From contig NZ_PYBW01000142.1 of assembly GCF_003205575.1 (NCBI RefSeq), positions 1-60,112 on the forward strand: a DNA stretch of 60,112 nucleotides, written 5' to 3'. Every line of letters begins with the position of its first letter. The first letter of the stretch is position 1. Shown here in pieces: positions 34,249 through 42,841 of this stretch. Source of the DNA: Streptomyces tateyamensis. GTDB taxonomy: Bacteria > Actinomycetota > Actinomycetes > Streptomycetales > Streptomycetaceae. The notes under the pieces were generated by a model. It was not told where the DNA came from, ran no database searches, and saw nothing but the letters and a program-made list of their open reading frames with translations. A program made the translations under genes and the position numbers.

Positions 34249-35166
34249 TCATTGTGCCAGCCCCTTACCGCCGCCCGACCCTGCTGCGGCGCCCGACTGA
34301 ACCGGAATCGGCAGCTCCGTACCGGTGACCGCCGCCGGGTCCCGGTAGCGCCGCCGGGCCAGTGGCGCGGCCAGCACGGTGAACACCGCGAAGCAGGCGA
34401 TGGCCAGCAGCACGATCGCCGAACCTGGCGGTACGTCAGCCTGATAGGAGGTCACCACCCCGCCCACCGAGACCAGCACCCCGATCGCCACGGCCAGCGC
34501 CTGGGTGGCCCGGAAGGACCGGGTGAGCAACTGTGCCGCCGCCACCGGAACCACCATCAGCGCGCTCACCAGCAGCACCCCCACCACCCGCATCGCCACC
34601 GTCACGGTGACCGCGGCCATCACCGCGAGCAGCAGGTTGAGCAGGCGCACCGGCAGGCCGGTGACCTTGGCGAACTCCTCGTCCTGGCAGACGGCGAAGA
34701 GCTGGCGGCGCAGACCGAGGGTGACCGCGAGCACCACGGCGCCCAGCGCCGCGATGGTGACCACGTCGCTGTCCTCCATGGCGAGGATCGAGCCCCACAG
34801 GTAGCTGTCCAGGCTGCCGCCGGCACCGCTGGCGCCGGGCGCCTTGCTGACCAGCAGCCGGCCGCAGGCCATCCCGCCGTAGAAGAGCATGGCCAGCGCG
34901 ATGTCGCCGCTCTGGTTGCCCCGGGAGCGGACCAGCTCCATGACCACCGCGGCCGCGACGCAGACCACTACCGCCATCCAGACCGGGCTGGTCTGGAAGA
35001 ACAGTCCGAGCCCGATGCCGGTCAGCGCGACGTGGCCGATCCCGTCGCCCATCAGCGCCTGGCGGCGCTGCACCAGGTAGATGCCGATCGAGGGCGCGGT
35101 GACCCCGACCAGCAGCGCGGCCAGCAGCGCGCGCTGCATGAAGAGCAGGCTGAACATGTCGGTCAT
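34249..35166 (-). CDS. znuB: High-affinity zinc ABC transporter permease ZnuB (305 aa)
   Basis: ABC-3 family permease with eight to nine predicted membrane helices, HVALTGIGLG and GDIALAMLFYGGM motifs. The ATG overlaps the znuC stop by four bases. The C-terminal ~35 residues are a Gly/Ala-rich cytosolic tail. Family members also move Mn; zinc is assigned from the Zur neighbour and boxes. Confidence 0.92.
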   Translation of the reverse strand: MTDMFSLLFMQRALLAALLVGVTAPSIGIYLVQRRQALMGDGIGHVALTGIGLGLFFQTSPVWMAVVVCVAAAVVMELVRSRGNQSGDIALAMLFYGGMACGRLLVSKAPGASGAGGSLDSYLWGSILAMEDSDVVTIAALGAVVLAVTLGLRRQLFAVCQDEEFAKVTGLPVRLLNLLLAVMAAVTVTVAMRVVGVLLVSALMVVPVAAAQLLTRSFRATQALAVAIGVLVSVGGVVTSYQADVPPGSAIVLLAIACFAVFTVLAAPLARRRYRDPAAVTGTELPIPVQSGAAAGSGGGKGLAQ

Positions 35167-35903
35167 GCGAAGAGCCCCTGGGTCCGGTCGGCGTGCGGGT
35201 GGACGTGGTCCGGTGCGGCGGGCGGGCCGTCCTGGCGAACCCGCCCCTCGTTCAGCACCACCGCGCGGTCGATCAGCGGCTCCAGCGGTCCCAGTTCGTG
35301 CAGCACCAGCAGTACCGCCGCGCCGCGGGCCACCTGCCGGCGCAGCGTGTCGGCGAGCACCCGCTGGCTGGCCAGGTCCACCCCGGCCATCGGCTCGTCC
35401 ATGATCAGCAGTTCCGGCTCGCCGACCAGCGCGCGGGCGATCAGCACCCGCTGCTGCTGGCCGCCGGACAGGTCGGCCACCCCGTCGCCGGCCCGGTCCA
35501 GCATGCCGACCGCCTCCAGCGCCCGGGCCACCGCGGCCTTGTCCCGCCGCCGGAACGGCAGCAGGCCGTGCTGGGCCAGGCGCCCGGTGGCCACCACCTC
35601 GCGCACGGTGGCCGGCACCCCGCCGGCCGCGGTGGTGCGCTGCGGCACGTAGCCGATCCGGTGCCAGTCGCGGAACCTGGCGCCGGGCACGCCGAACAGC
35701 TCGCGCTCGCCGCCGGTCAGCGGCACCGCGCCGATCACCGAGCGGACCGTGGTGGACTTGCCCGAGCCGTTGCCGCCGAGCAGCGCGACCACCTCGCCTG
35801 GGGCGACGGTCAGGTCCACCCCGCGCAGCACCGGGCGGCCGCCGAGCGAGGCATGGGCGGCGGTGAGGCGGACCGGGGCCGGGGGCCGGGTGGGCTGGGT
35901 CAT
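35163..35903 (-). CDS. znuC: Zinc ABC transporter ATPase ZnuC (246 aa)
   Basis: ATP-binding subunit of the zinc importer: Walker A LLGGNGSGKSTT (~41-52), signature DLSGGQQQRVLIARAL (~150), Walker B LLIMDEPMAGVD, and the switch His in LLVLHELG. It is 17 bases downstream of znuA and coupled to znuB by an ATGA overlap. Confidence 0.93.
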   Translation of the reverse strand: MTQPTRPPAPVRLTAAHASLGGRPVLRGVDLTVAPGEVVALLGGNGSGKSTTVRSVIGAVPLTGGERELFGVPGARFRDWHRIGYVPQRTTAAGGVPATVREVVATGRLAQHGLLPFRRRDKAAVARALEAVGMLDRAGDGVADLSGGQQQRVLIARALVGEPELLIMDEPMAGVDLASQRVLADTLRRQVARGAAVLLVLHELGPLEPLIDRAVVLNEGRVRQDGPPAAPDHVHPHADRTQGLFA

Positions 35904-35920
35904 GGTGTGCTGGTCTCCCG

Positions 35921-36883
35921 TCAGGCGGTGCAGCCGAGGGCGGCCTGCAGGTTGGTCAGGTTCCGCTGCATGACCGTGAAGTAGTCGTCGGCCTTCTCGT
36001 CCTTGACGCCTTCCAGCGGGTCCAGGACGGCGGTCTTCAGGTTCAGGTCCTTGGCCACGCTGTCGGCGAGCTTGGGGCTGACCAGGGTCTCGAAGAAGAT
36101 CGTGGTGACGCCGTTCGCCTTGGCGCTCTGCTGGATCTGGGCCAGCCGGGCCGGGGTGGGCTCGGACTCCGGGTCCACGCCGTTGATCGCGATCTGCTGC
36201 AGGCCGTAGTGGTCGGCCAGGTAGCCGAAGGCCGCGTGGCTGGTCACGAAGGACTTGCCGGTGCAGCTCTTCAGGCCGGTGGCGAAGTCCTGGTCCAGGG
36301 TGGCCAGCTTGGCGACCAGCGCGTCGGTGTTGCGCTGGTAGTCGGCGGCGTGCGCCGGGTCGGCCTTGGCCAGTTCGGCGCCCACGCCCTTGGCGACGGC
36401 CGCGTAGCGGGTCGGGTCGAGCCAGATGTGCGGGTCGCCGGCGTGCGCGGCGCCCTGGCCGGAGGCGTCGGTGCCCTCGTCGAGGTGGTGGTCGACCAGC
36501 GGGGAGAGCGCGGCCGCGTCCACCACGTGTTTGCCGGCCGCCTGGGCCACCGCCTTGTCCACGGTCGGCTGCAGGCCCTTGAGGTAGAGCACGGCGCCGG
36601 CGCCCTGCACGGCGGCGACCTGCTTGGCCGTCAGCTCCAGGTCGTGCGGCTCGGTGCCGGGCGCGGTGAGGTCGGTGACCTTCACGTGGTCGCCGCCGAT
36701 CTGCTCCGCCAGGTACTGCAGGGGGTAGAACGCGGCGACCACGTCCACCTTGCCGCCGGCGCTGGTGGCGCTGGAGCTGCCGCCGCAGGCGGAGAGCAGC
36801 AGGGCGCCCGCCAGGGTGCCGGCGGCCAGGGCGAGCGGGGCGGCGGATATGCGGTCACGGCGGTCACGACGGCGGAGCATCAT
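35921..36883 (-). CDS. znuA: Zinc-binding lipoprotein ZnuA (320 aa)
   Basis: Cluster A-I solute-binding protein that hands Zn2+ to the ZnuBC importer. Signal peptide with lipobox LLSACGG (Cys33), ligands expected at H (GTEPHDLEL), the His-rich loop DHHLDEGTDASGQGAAHAG-DPH, H in TSHAAFGYLA and Asp/Glu near the C-terminus. ATG 36883 is chosen because a TTGACA / 18 bases / GAGAAT promoter (36920-36891) would initiate at it, giving a leaderless mRNA; a TTG at 36898 and ATG at 36892 lie inside that promoter. Confidence 0.92.
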   Translation of the reverse strand: MMLRRRDRRDRISAAPLALAAGTLAGALLLSACGGSSSATSAGGKVDVVAAFYPLQYLAEQIGGDHVKVTDLTAPGTEPHDLELTAKQVAAVQGAGAVLYLKGLQPTVDKAVAQAAGKHVVDAAALSPLVDHHLDEGTDASGQGAAHAGDPHIWLDPTRYAAVAKGVGAELAKADPAHAADYQRNTDALVAKLATLDQDFATGLKSCTGKSFVTSHAAFGYLADHYGLQQIAINGVDPESEPTPARLAQIQQSAKANGVTTIFFETLVSPKLADSVAKDLNLKTAVLDPLEGVKDEKADDYFTVMQRNLTNLQAALGCTA

Positions 36884-36897
36884 GACAACCATTCTCA
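36883..36897. promoter_or_regulatory. Zur box 1
   Basis: Palindrome TGACAACCATTCTCA (TGA-N-AA core inverted) overlapping the -10 element and start codon of znuA, as expected for Zur repression. Confidence 0.8.
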
Positions 36898-36904
36898 ACT
36901 TACC

Positions 36905-36919
36905 TGGAAATGATTGTCA
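36905..36919. promoter_or_regulatory. Zur box 2
   Basis: TGGAAATGATTGTCA, one mismatch from the palindromic Zur consensus, overlapping the -35 TTGACA of znuA. Its centre is 22 bp (about two helical turns) from box 1, so two dimers could bind side by side. Confidence 0.7.
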
Positions 36920-37101
36920 ACTTGCCCGATGGTGTGAGCGGTGCCACCGGCGCGCCGCCGCCTGTTGGCCGAGTTGCCACGCTAATCGGTTTGAGCCCGC
37001 CACCCACCTGTTCGGTAACCTGAGGTATTCGGGTGCGCGCAACCAGCCGCGCCTTGACCGTGCCGTCGCACCTGGGTGCGGCGTTGTCTGAAGAGAGCAC
37101 T

Positions 37102-38484
37102 GTGGCCGCCGACAAGATCGACACGATCGTCAGCCTGAGCAAGCGCCGAGGCTTCGTCTTTCCCTGCAGCGAGATTTACGGCGGCACCAAGGCCGCCTGG
37201 GACTACGGGCCGCTGGGCGTGGAGCTCAAGGAGAACATCAAGCGCCAGTGGTGGCGGGCGATGGTGCACGCTCGTGAGGATGTGGTCGGCCTCGACTCCT
37301 CGGTGATCCTGGCCCCCGAGGTCTGGCAGGCCTCCGGCCACGTCGCGACCTTCAGCGACCCGCTGACCGAGTGCACCTCCTGTCACAAGCGGTTCCGTGC
37401 GGACCACCTGGAGGAGGCCTACGAGGCCAAGCACGGCAAGCTGCCGGCGAACGGCCTGGCCGACATCAACTGCCCGCACTGCGGCACCAAGGGCGCCTTC
37501 ACCGAGCCCAAGGAGTTCTCGGGCATGCTGAAGACGCACCTCGGCCCGGTCGAGGACGGCTCCGGCCTGGCCTACCTGCGCCCCGAGACGGCCCAGGGCA
37601 TCTTCACCAACTTCAAGTCGGTGCAGACCACTTCGCGCAAGAAGCCGCCGTTCGGCATCGCCCAGGTCGGCAAGAGCTTCCGCAACGAGATCACCCCGGG
37701 CAACTTCATCTTCCGCACCCGCGAGTTCGAGCAGATGGAGATGGAGTTCTTCGTCGTGCCGGGCGAGGACGAGAAGTGGCACGAGTACTGGCTCGAGCAG
37801 CGCTGGAACTGGTACCGCGACCTCGGCCTGCGCGAGGAGAACATGCGCTTCTTCGAGCACCCGAAGGAGAAGCTCTCGCACTACGCCAAGCGGACCGTGG
37901 ACATCGAGTACCGGTTCAACTTCGGCGGCAGCGAGTTCTCCGAGCTGGAGGGCATCGCCAACCGGACCGACTACGACCTGGCGACCCACAGCGAGGCCTC
38001 CGGCCAGGACCTGAAGTACTTCGACCAGGAGTCCGGCGAGCGGTACTTCCCGTACGTCATCGAGCCGGCGGCCGGCCTCAACCGCGCGCTGCTGGCCTTC
38101 CTGCTCGACGCCTACTTCGAGGACGAGGCGCCCAACGCCAAGGGCGTGATGGAGAAGCGGGTCGGCATGCGGCTGGACCCGCGGCTGGCCCCGGTCAAGG
38201 TCGCGGTGCTGCCGCTGTCGCGCAACGCCGACCTCTCGCCGAAGGCCCGCAACCTGGCCGCCGACCTGCGCCAGGCGTGGAACGTCGAGTTCGACGACGC
38301 GGGCGCGATCGGCAAGCGCTACCGCCGCCAGGACGAGATCGGCACGCCGTTCTGCGTCACGGTGGACTTCGACACCCTCGAGGACAACGCGGTCACCATC
38401 CGCGAGCGCGACACCATGGCCCAGGAGCGGGTCTCGCTGGACCAGGTCAAGTCGTACCTCGGCGCGCGCCTGATCGGCTGCTAG
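37102..38484 (+). CDS. glyS: Glycyl-tRNA synthetase, alpha2 type (460 aa)
   Basis: Class II aminoacyl-tRNA synthetase charging tRNA-Gly; the homodimeric eukaryote/archaea-like form. It has motif 1/2/3 elements (DYGPLGVELKENIKRQWW, FRNEITPGNFIFRTREFEQMEMEFF, YVIEPAAGLNRALLAFL), a zinc-binding insert CTSC...CPHC (~92 and ~125) and the C-terminal anticodon-binding domain. GTG 37102 fits the family N-terminus; the longer frame from 37033 lacks similarity. It diverges from the zinc operon. Confidence 0.96.
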   Translation: MAADKIDTIVSLSKRRGFVFPCSEIYGGTKAAWDYGPLGVELKENIKRQWWRAMVHAREDVVGLDSSVILAPEVWQASGHVATFSDPLTECTSCHKRFRADHLEEAYEAKHGKLPANGLADINCPHCGTKGAFTEPKEFSGMLKTHLGPVEDGSGLAYLRPETAQGIFTNFKSVQTTSRKKPPFGIAQVGKSFRNEITPGNFIFRTREFEQMEMEFFVVPGEDEKWHEYWLEQRWNWYRDLGLREENMRFFEHPKEKLSHYAKRTVDIEYRFNFGGSEFSELEGIANRTDYDLATHSEASGQDLKYFDQESGERYFPYVIEPAAGLNRALLAFLLDAYFEDEAPNAKGVMEKRVGMRLDPRLAPVKVAVLPLSRNADLSPKARNLAADLRQAWNVEFDDAGAIGKRYRRQDEIGTPFCVTVDFDTLEDNAVTIRERDTMAQERVSLDQVKSYLGARLIGC

Positions 38485-38502
38485 GCGCCGCCGCCGGACT
38501 GA

Positions 38503-38538
38503 CGGACCCCCTCCCGCCCCCCGGCGGGAGGGGGTCCG
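38503..38538 (+). terminator. Terminator of glyS
   Basis: Perfect 16-bp stem (38503-38518 / 38523-38538) with a CCCC loop, lying between convergent glyS and the NADAR-family gene; no U-tract. Confidence 0.8.
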
Positions 38539-38563
38539 ACGCTTCTCGCGGCCCGGTGCCCGG

Positions 38564-39133
38564 CTACTGACTGTCCGCCAGCTCGGCGCGGGCCTGCATC
38601 AGGGCGAAACCCAGCAGGTTGAGGCCGCGCCACTGGGCCGGGTCGGCCGCCCGCTCGTCGTCCGCGGCCAGGCCGATGCCCCAGACCCGGTCCAGCGGGC
38701 TGGCCTCGACCAGCACCCGGTTGCCGGTGCCCAGCAGGTAGTCGCGCAGCGCCGGGTCCTGGCCGAACTTGGCCCTGTTCCCCGCCACCACCAGCGCGAA
38801 GCGGTGCGCGGCCCAGCGCTCCTCGTCGAAGCCGCGGACCAGGCGGCCCAGCTCCTTCGCCTCCGCCGGGGTCCGGGCGGCCAGGATCCTGGGCACGATC
38901 TCCGCGTCCCCGAACAGCCGGGCCTTGCCGGCCATCATCCAGTGCTCGGCGGTGGCGTACCGGACCCCGTCGACGGTGAAGGCGCCCGGCCACCACTGGC
39001 TCAGCGAACCCTGGCCGATGCTGCCGTCACGCTGCGGCCGGTGGCCCCAGAAGAACAGGTACTTGGGCCGGGCGCCGGCGGCGGTGAGGGCGGCGAGCTC
39101 CTCGCGGGTGCGGGTACGGGTGGGGTCGATCAC
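38564..39133 (-). CDS. NADAR family protein (YbiA-like, 189 aa)
   Basis: NADAR/DUF1768 fold, members of which act as N-glycosidases on riboflavin-pathway intermediates (YbiA/COG3236) or on ADP-ribose adducts. Characteristic motifs: YLFFWGHRP near the N-terminus, YATAEHWMMAGKARLFGD, KFGQDPALRDYLL and DRVWGIGL. The GTG at 39133 starts the family-like sequence. It stands alone, so a housekeeping metabolite-repair role is likelier than a toxin-system role. Confidence 0.85.
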   Translation of the reverse strand: MIDPTRTRTREELAALTAAGARPKYLFFWGHRPQRDGSIGQGSLSQWWPGAFTVDGVRYATAEHWMMAGKARLFGDAEIVPRILAARTPAEAKELGRLVRGFDEERWAAHRFALVVAGNRAKFGQDPALRDYLLGTGNRVLVEASPLDRVWGIGLAADDERAADPAQWRGLNLLGFALMQARAELADSQ

Positions 39134-39233
39134 CCGAGGATCGTCGCAGCCGGGGCTGACAGCGGCGAGTTGATTTCCGCCGCCCACCCGCCCACTCCGC
39201 CCATCCGGGCCACCCCGGCCCCGCGGCCCCGCG

Positions 39234-39686
39234 CTAGTCCACCGGCAGGCCCTGTGGCTCCTTGACCCGCTTCATGATGATCTGCGAGTTCACCTCGGTC
39301 ACCCCGGACAGGGTGGTCAGCCGCTCGATCCACAGCCGCTCGTAGGCCTGCAGGTCGGCCACCGCGATCCGCAGCAGGCAGCCGGGGCTGCCGAACAGCC
39401 GGTAGGCCTCGACCACGTCCGGGATGTCCTGCAGCGCGGCCTCGAAGGCCTCCACCGCCTCGCGGTCCCGCTTGACCTCGATCGAGACCAGCACCTCGAA
39501 GCCGCGCCCGACCGCCACCGGGTCGAGCACCGCCCGGTAGCCGCGGATCACCCCGTCCAGCTCCAGTTGGCGCACCCGGCGCAGGCACGGGGACGGGGTC
39601 AGGCCGACCCGCTGCGCCAGGTCCTGGTTGCTGAGCCGGCCGTCGCGCTGGAGCTCACGCAAGATTGCGCGGTCGATCCTGTCCAT
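39234..39686 (-). CDS. Lrp/AsnC family regulator (150 aa)
   Basis: Winged HTH (~5-50; LSNQDLAQRVGLTPSPCLRRVRQLE) followed by a RAM ligand-binding domain. It is divergent from the asparaginase gene, so it may respond to asparagine or another amino acid and control that gene. ATG 39686 is chosen: GAGAAT (39698-39693) sits six bases upstream, implying a leaderless message; the earlier ATG (39704) precedes that box. Confidence 0.9.
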   Translation of the reverse strand: MDRIDRAILRELQRDGRLSNQDLAQRVGLTPSPCLRRVRQLELDGVIRGYRAVLDPVAVGRGFEVLVSIEVKRDREAVEAFEAALQDIPDVVEAYRLFGSPGCLLRIAVADLQAYERLWIERLTTLSGVTEVNSQIIMKRVKEPQGLPVD

Positions 39687-39806
39687 GGCGCAATTCTCCA
39701 CCATTGATCAGCGACCTGACGGCAAAAGTGGCGATCGGATTGCCGGGCATCTTTCTTACCATTGCTGTACTGGATCAGCTGTGCGAAAGATCGGGGTGTG
39801 CGGGCC

Positions 39807-40811
39807 ATGGGACGAGTTGTCGTCATCACTACGGGCGGGACCATCGCCAGCCGCTGGCAGGGCGCCGGCTTCGCCGCCGAGGCGCGCGGGCCGGAGGTGC
39901 TGGCCACCGCCGCCGTGCCGCAGGACCTGGCGGTCGAGGTGGTCGACCTGTTCAGCGTCAACAGCCCCCGGCTCACCACCGACCACCAGCTCACCCTGCT
40001 GCGCACCGTGCACGAGGTGCTGGCCGCCCCCGAGGTGGACGGCATCGTGGTCACCCACGGCACCGACACCCTGGAGGAGACCGCCTTCCTGGTCGACCTG
40101 CACCACGACGACCCGCGCCCGGTGGTCTTCACCGGTGCCCAGCTCCCGATGGACACCGCCGAGGGCGACGGCCCGGGCAACCTGTACGACGCACTGGTCG
40201 CGGCCTCGCAGCTGCGCGGGCTGGGCGCACTGGTGGTCTTCGACGGCAAGGTGCACGCCGCCCGTGGCACGGTGAAGACCCAGACGCTGGCCGCCGACGC
40301 CTTCGCCGACCCGTCCGGCCGGCGGATCGGCGACGTGGGCTTCGGCAAGGTCTCGGTGCTGCGCACGCCGCTGCGCCCGAGCGCCCTGGCGCTGCCCGAA
40401 CTGCCCGACGCCGCACCGCGGGTGGACATGGTGATGCACCACGCCGACGGCGACCCGGTGCTGCTGGAGGCGGCCGTCGCGGCCGGTGCCCAGGGCATCG
40501 TGCTGGTGGCCACCGGGGCCGGCAACGCCACTCCGGAGATCGTCGCGGCGGTCGCCGCGGCCCGGGCCGCGGGCGTCCTGGTCGCGCTCACCACCCGGGT
40601 GGCGGCCGGCCCGGTCGCCGAGATCTACACCCACGGCGGCGCGGTCGACCTGGTGGCCGCCGGCGCGGTGCCCACCGGGACGCTGCGGGCCGGCCAGGCC
40701 CGGATCGCAGTGCTCAGCGCCCTGCTCGCCGCCGACGACCAGGCCCGGCGCGAGGCGGTGCTGCGCGCGGCGCTGGCCGACGCCCCGTCCGAATGGCCCG
40801 CGCACGCCTGA
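39807..40811 (+). CDS. L-asparaginase (334 aa)
   Basis: Hydrolyses asparagine to aspartate and ammonia. The two class-defining motifs are present: TTGGTIAS with the nucleophilic Thr near residue 9-12 and VVTHGTDTLEETA (~81-93) with the second catalytic Thr-Asp. No signal peptide, hence a cytoplasmic type. The ATG at 39807 begins the family sequence. Its 3' end is the first copy of a 26-bp tandem repeat. Confidence 0.93.
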   Translation: MGRVVVITTGGTIASRWQGAGFAAEARGPEVLATAAVPQDLAVEVVDLFSVNSPRLTTDHQLTLLRTVHEVLAAPEVDGIVVTHGTDTLEETAFLVDLHHDDPRPVVFTGAQLPMDTAEGDGPGNLYDALVAASQLRGLGALVVFDGKVHAARGTVKTQTLAADAFADPSGRRIGDVGFGKVSVLRTPLRPSALALPELPDAAPRVDMVMHHADGDPVLLEAAVAAGAQGIVLVATGAGNATPEIVAAVAAARAAGVLVALTTRVAAGPVAEIYTHGGAVDLVAAGAVPTGTLRAGQARIAVLSALLAADDQARREAVLRAALADAPSEWPAHA

Positions 40812-40877
40812 CGGCGGTTCGGGTCGCGCACGCCTGACGGCAGCTCGGCCCGCGGATGCCTGACGGGCGCCGGCCCC
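40800..40877. repeat. Three 26-bp tandem repeats at the asparaginase 3' end
   Basis: Units 40800-40825, 40826-40851 and 40852-40877 share GCGCACGCCTGACGG-type cores; the first contains the gene's last codons and TGA stop. Units 1 and 2 differ at a few positions, unit 3 is more diverged. This suggests duplication of the gene terminus. Confidence 0.8.
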
Positions 40878-40898
40878 GCCGCGCTGACCGCCCGTCAG
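40860..40898. terminator. Bidirectional hairpin, asparaginase/MpaB
   Basis: Perfect 10-bp arms CTGACGGGCG (40860-40869) and CGCCCGTCAG (40889-40898) with a 19-base loop between convergent genes; the right arm includes the MpaB stop codon. Confidence 0.55.
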
Positions 40899-41821
40899 TA
40901 CGAGCCCGCGTCGGCCGTGGCGCGGGCCAGGGCGGCGCGGCGGATCTCGGAGGGGCCGCAGGCCCACACCAGGAGCCGGCCGCCGGCCCGGGCCAGCGGC
41001 CGGTCCCAGCAGGAGCGGACCGGCCAGGGACGCCGCACGCCGAGCTCGGCGCGGGCCCAGGCGGGCAGCAGGGCGAGCGCGGCATTGGTGAGCAGGCGCA
41101 CCGCGAAGCGCTCGCGGCGGCTGCGGCCGAACCGGCGCAGCAGCTGGAGCACCTCCAGGGCCGGGGCGGTGACCCGCAGCTCGGGCCGCAGCCGGGCCAG
41201 GTACGCGCTCACCTCGGCGCGCGAGGCCGGGACACCGGCGGCGCCGAGCCGCTCGGCGACCCGGGTGGCCTCGGCGAGGTAGCGGTCGCACTCGGCGGGG
41301 GTGAGCGGGGTGGCGGCGTAGACCTGGTACCCCGTCAGGAAGCAGCGCACTTCGGCGGTGTGCACCCAGGTGAGCAGCTCCGGGTCGTCGGCGCGGTAGG
41401 GCCGGCCGTCCGGGGCGGTGCCGCGCACCTGCGGGTGGATCCGGCGCACCGCGGCGATGGCCTGTTCGGCGGCGGGGGTGGAGCCGAGCGTGGTGGTGGT
41501 GACGAACCGGGCGGTGCGGTTCAGCCGACCGGTCGGGTCGGTGCGGAAGTCGGAGTGCGCGGAGACGGCGGCCATCGCCAGCGGGTGCAGGGACTGGAGC
41601 AGCAGCGCCGCGAAACCGCCGACCAGCATGCCCGCCGGGTGGCCGTGCACCCGCCAGACCATGCTGTCGGGCCCGAACAGCCCGGGGTCCCCGGCAGGCC
41701 GGTCGTACCGCTCCAGGTGGAGGTCCCCGCCGTGCACGGTCGCGTTGATCCGGGCCAGCAGCCGGGCCCGGAACGGCTCCAGCACCGCACCCGCCGTCAC
41801 ACCCGCTGTCATCCCCGCCAT
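40895..41821 (-). CDS. MpaB/DUF2236 family oxygenase-like protein (308 aa)
   Basis: Oxygenase MpaB family (DUF2236), related to latex-clearing heme b proteins. Conserved stretches are MVWRVHGHPAGMLVGGF, LLQSLHPLAMAAVSAHS (candidate heme His) and TWVHTAEVRCFLTGYQVY. GGAGGGGG precedes the ATG at 41821, which excludes a longer frame. Substrate unknown. It is the last gene of a three-gene operon with two small unknowns. Confidence 0.82.
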   Translation of the reverse strand: MAGMTAGVTAGAVLEPFRARLLARINATVHGGDLHLERYDRPAGDPGLFGPDSMVWRVHGHPAGMLVGGFAALLLQSLHPLAMAAVSAHSDFRTDPTGRLNRTARFVTTTTLGSTPAAEQAIAAVRRIHPQVRGTAPDGRPYRADDPELLTWVHTAEVRCFLTGYQVYAATPLTPAECDRYLAEATRVAERLGAAGVPASRAEVSAYLARLRPELRVTAPALEVLQLLRRFGRSRRERFAVRLLTNAALALLPAWARAELGVRRPWPVRSCWDRPLARAGGRLLVWACGPSEIRRAALARATADAGSY

Positions 41822-41864
41822 GTGGCCCCCTCCCCGGTGATCGCACCACGCTACCGCGCCGGGA

Positions 41865-42245
41865 TCAGGCGGCCAGGGCCAGCTCCGGGGTGGCCCGGGG
41901 CACCTGGACGCCGCGCAGGGCAAGCCGGCCGCACAGCGCGGCCAGCGGCAGTTCGGCGCCGAGCGCCATCGCCACCGCGACGGGCCAGGCCGAGCCGGCC
42001 GTGGTGAGGTCCACGGCCGCGTCCAGCAGTAACAGGCCGGCGGCCAGTGCGGCCACCGCCCGGGCCGCGCCCAGGGCTGCCGCGCCCCGGCGCAGCAGCG
42101 CGGCGCCGCCCAGCAGGCACCCCGCCTCCATCACGTCCAGCGCCACCCACCCCGCGCTGCCGGGCGCCTGGGCGAGCACCAGGATCCAGGGCAGCAGCGC
42201 CAGCCCGGCGCCCGCCAGCACCGCCGTCACCATCCGGTTCGGCAT
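41865..42245 (-). CDS. Small membrane protein (126 aa)
   Basis: Not recognised. Four hydrophobic segments (~6-24, 33-52, 60-80, 86-104) with short loops and no charged catalytic motif. It begins three bases after the stop of the unknown gene upstream and ends 43 bases before the MpaB-family gene, so the three appear to be one transcript. Confidence 0.65.
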   Translation of the reverse strand: MPNRMVTAVLAGAGLALLPWILVLAQAPGSAGWVALDVMEAGCLLGGAALLRRGAAALGAARAVAALAAGLLLLDAAVDLTTAGSAWPVAVAMALGAELPLAALCGRLALRGVQVPRATPELALAA

Positions 42246-42248
42246 CGC

Positions 42249-42674
42249 TCAGCCCACCCGCGAGGGCCGCAGCCGCCCGACGGCACCGCCGGCGCCCCGT
42301 GCCACCACCGCGAACCCCGCCACCGGCAGGTGTGCCAGCCAGAACTCGTCCGCGACCAGCGTCAGGCCGGCCGCCGCCCAGCGCGGCCGCAGCCGCCGCT
42401 CGGCCACCAACACCACCGGCGCCGCCCCGTCCGGGCCCAGCCGCCCCCAGGCGAAGGTGCCGGCCGGCCCGCGCCGGGCGCCGCGCAGCACGCCGCAGCC
42501 GGCCGAGCCGGTCGCCAGCGCACTCGCCACCAGGACGTCGATCAGCTCGCCGTCCTCGTACACCTCCAGCGCCGCCCGTCCGCTGCGCCCGGCCGCCCGG
42601 CGCACCGACCAGGGCCCGGGCACCTGCCCTCGGGCCGGCGGCCGCGCCGCCTGGTCCACCGTCAAAACCGTCAT
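42249..42674 (-). CDS. Protein of unknown function (141 aa)
   Basis: Not recognised. A soluble, Arg/Gly/Ala-rich protein starting MTVLTVDQAARPP, with beta-type stretches AALEVYEDGELIDVLVAS and VVLVAERRLRPRWAAAGLTLVADEFWLAHLPVAGFAVV. First gene of the operon leading to the MpaB-family protein. The ATG at 42674 is chosen because the upstream extension is low-complexity; the 167 bases to the kinase gene hold both promoters. Confidence 0.6.
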   Translation of the reverse strand: MTVLTVDQAARPPARGQVPGPWSVRRAAGRSGRAALEVYEDGELIDVLVASALATGSAGCGVLRGARRGPAGTFAWGRLGPDGAAPVVLVAERRLRPRWAAAGLTLVADEFWLAHLPVAGFAVVARGAGGAVGRLRPSRVG

Positions 42675-42841
42675 CCCGACCACCCCGTCCGTCTCGCCCC
42701 ACCCGACGTGCTCCACCCTCCCGCGTACCCACCGACCGCGTCTGTGAGGCCCGGACCCGTTTTCGGGGTGGTGCTGGGTACACCCCCGACCGGTACCCCG
42801 CGCCACTGCTGGGCCCCCATCAGGAGCTTTAAGCTGTCCGG

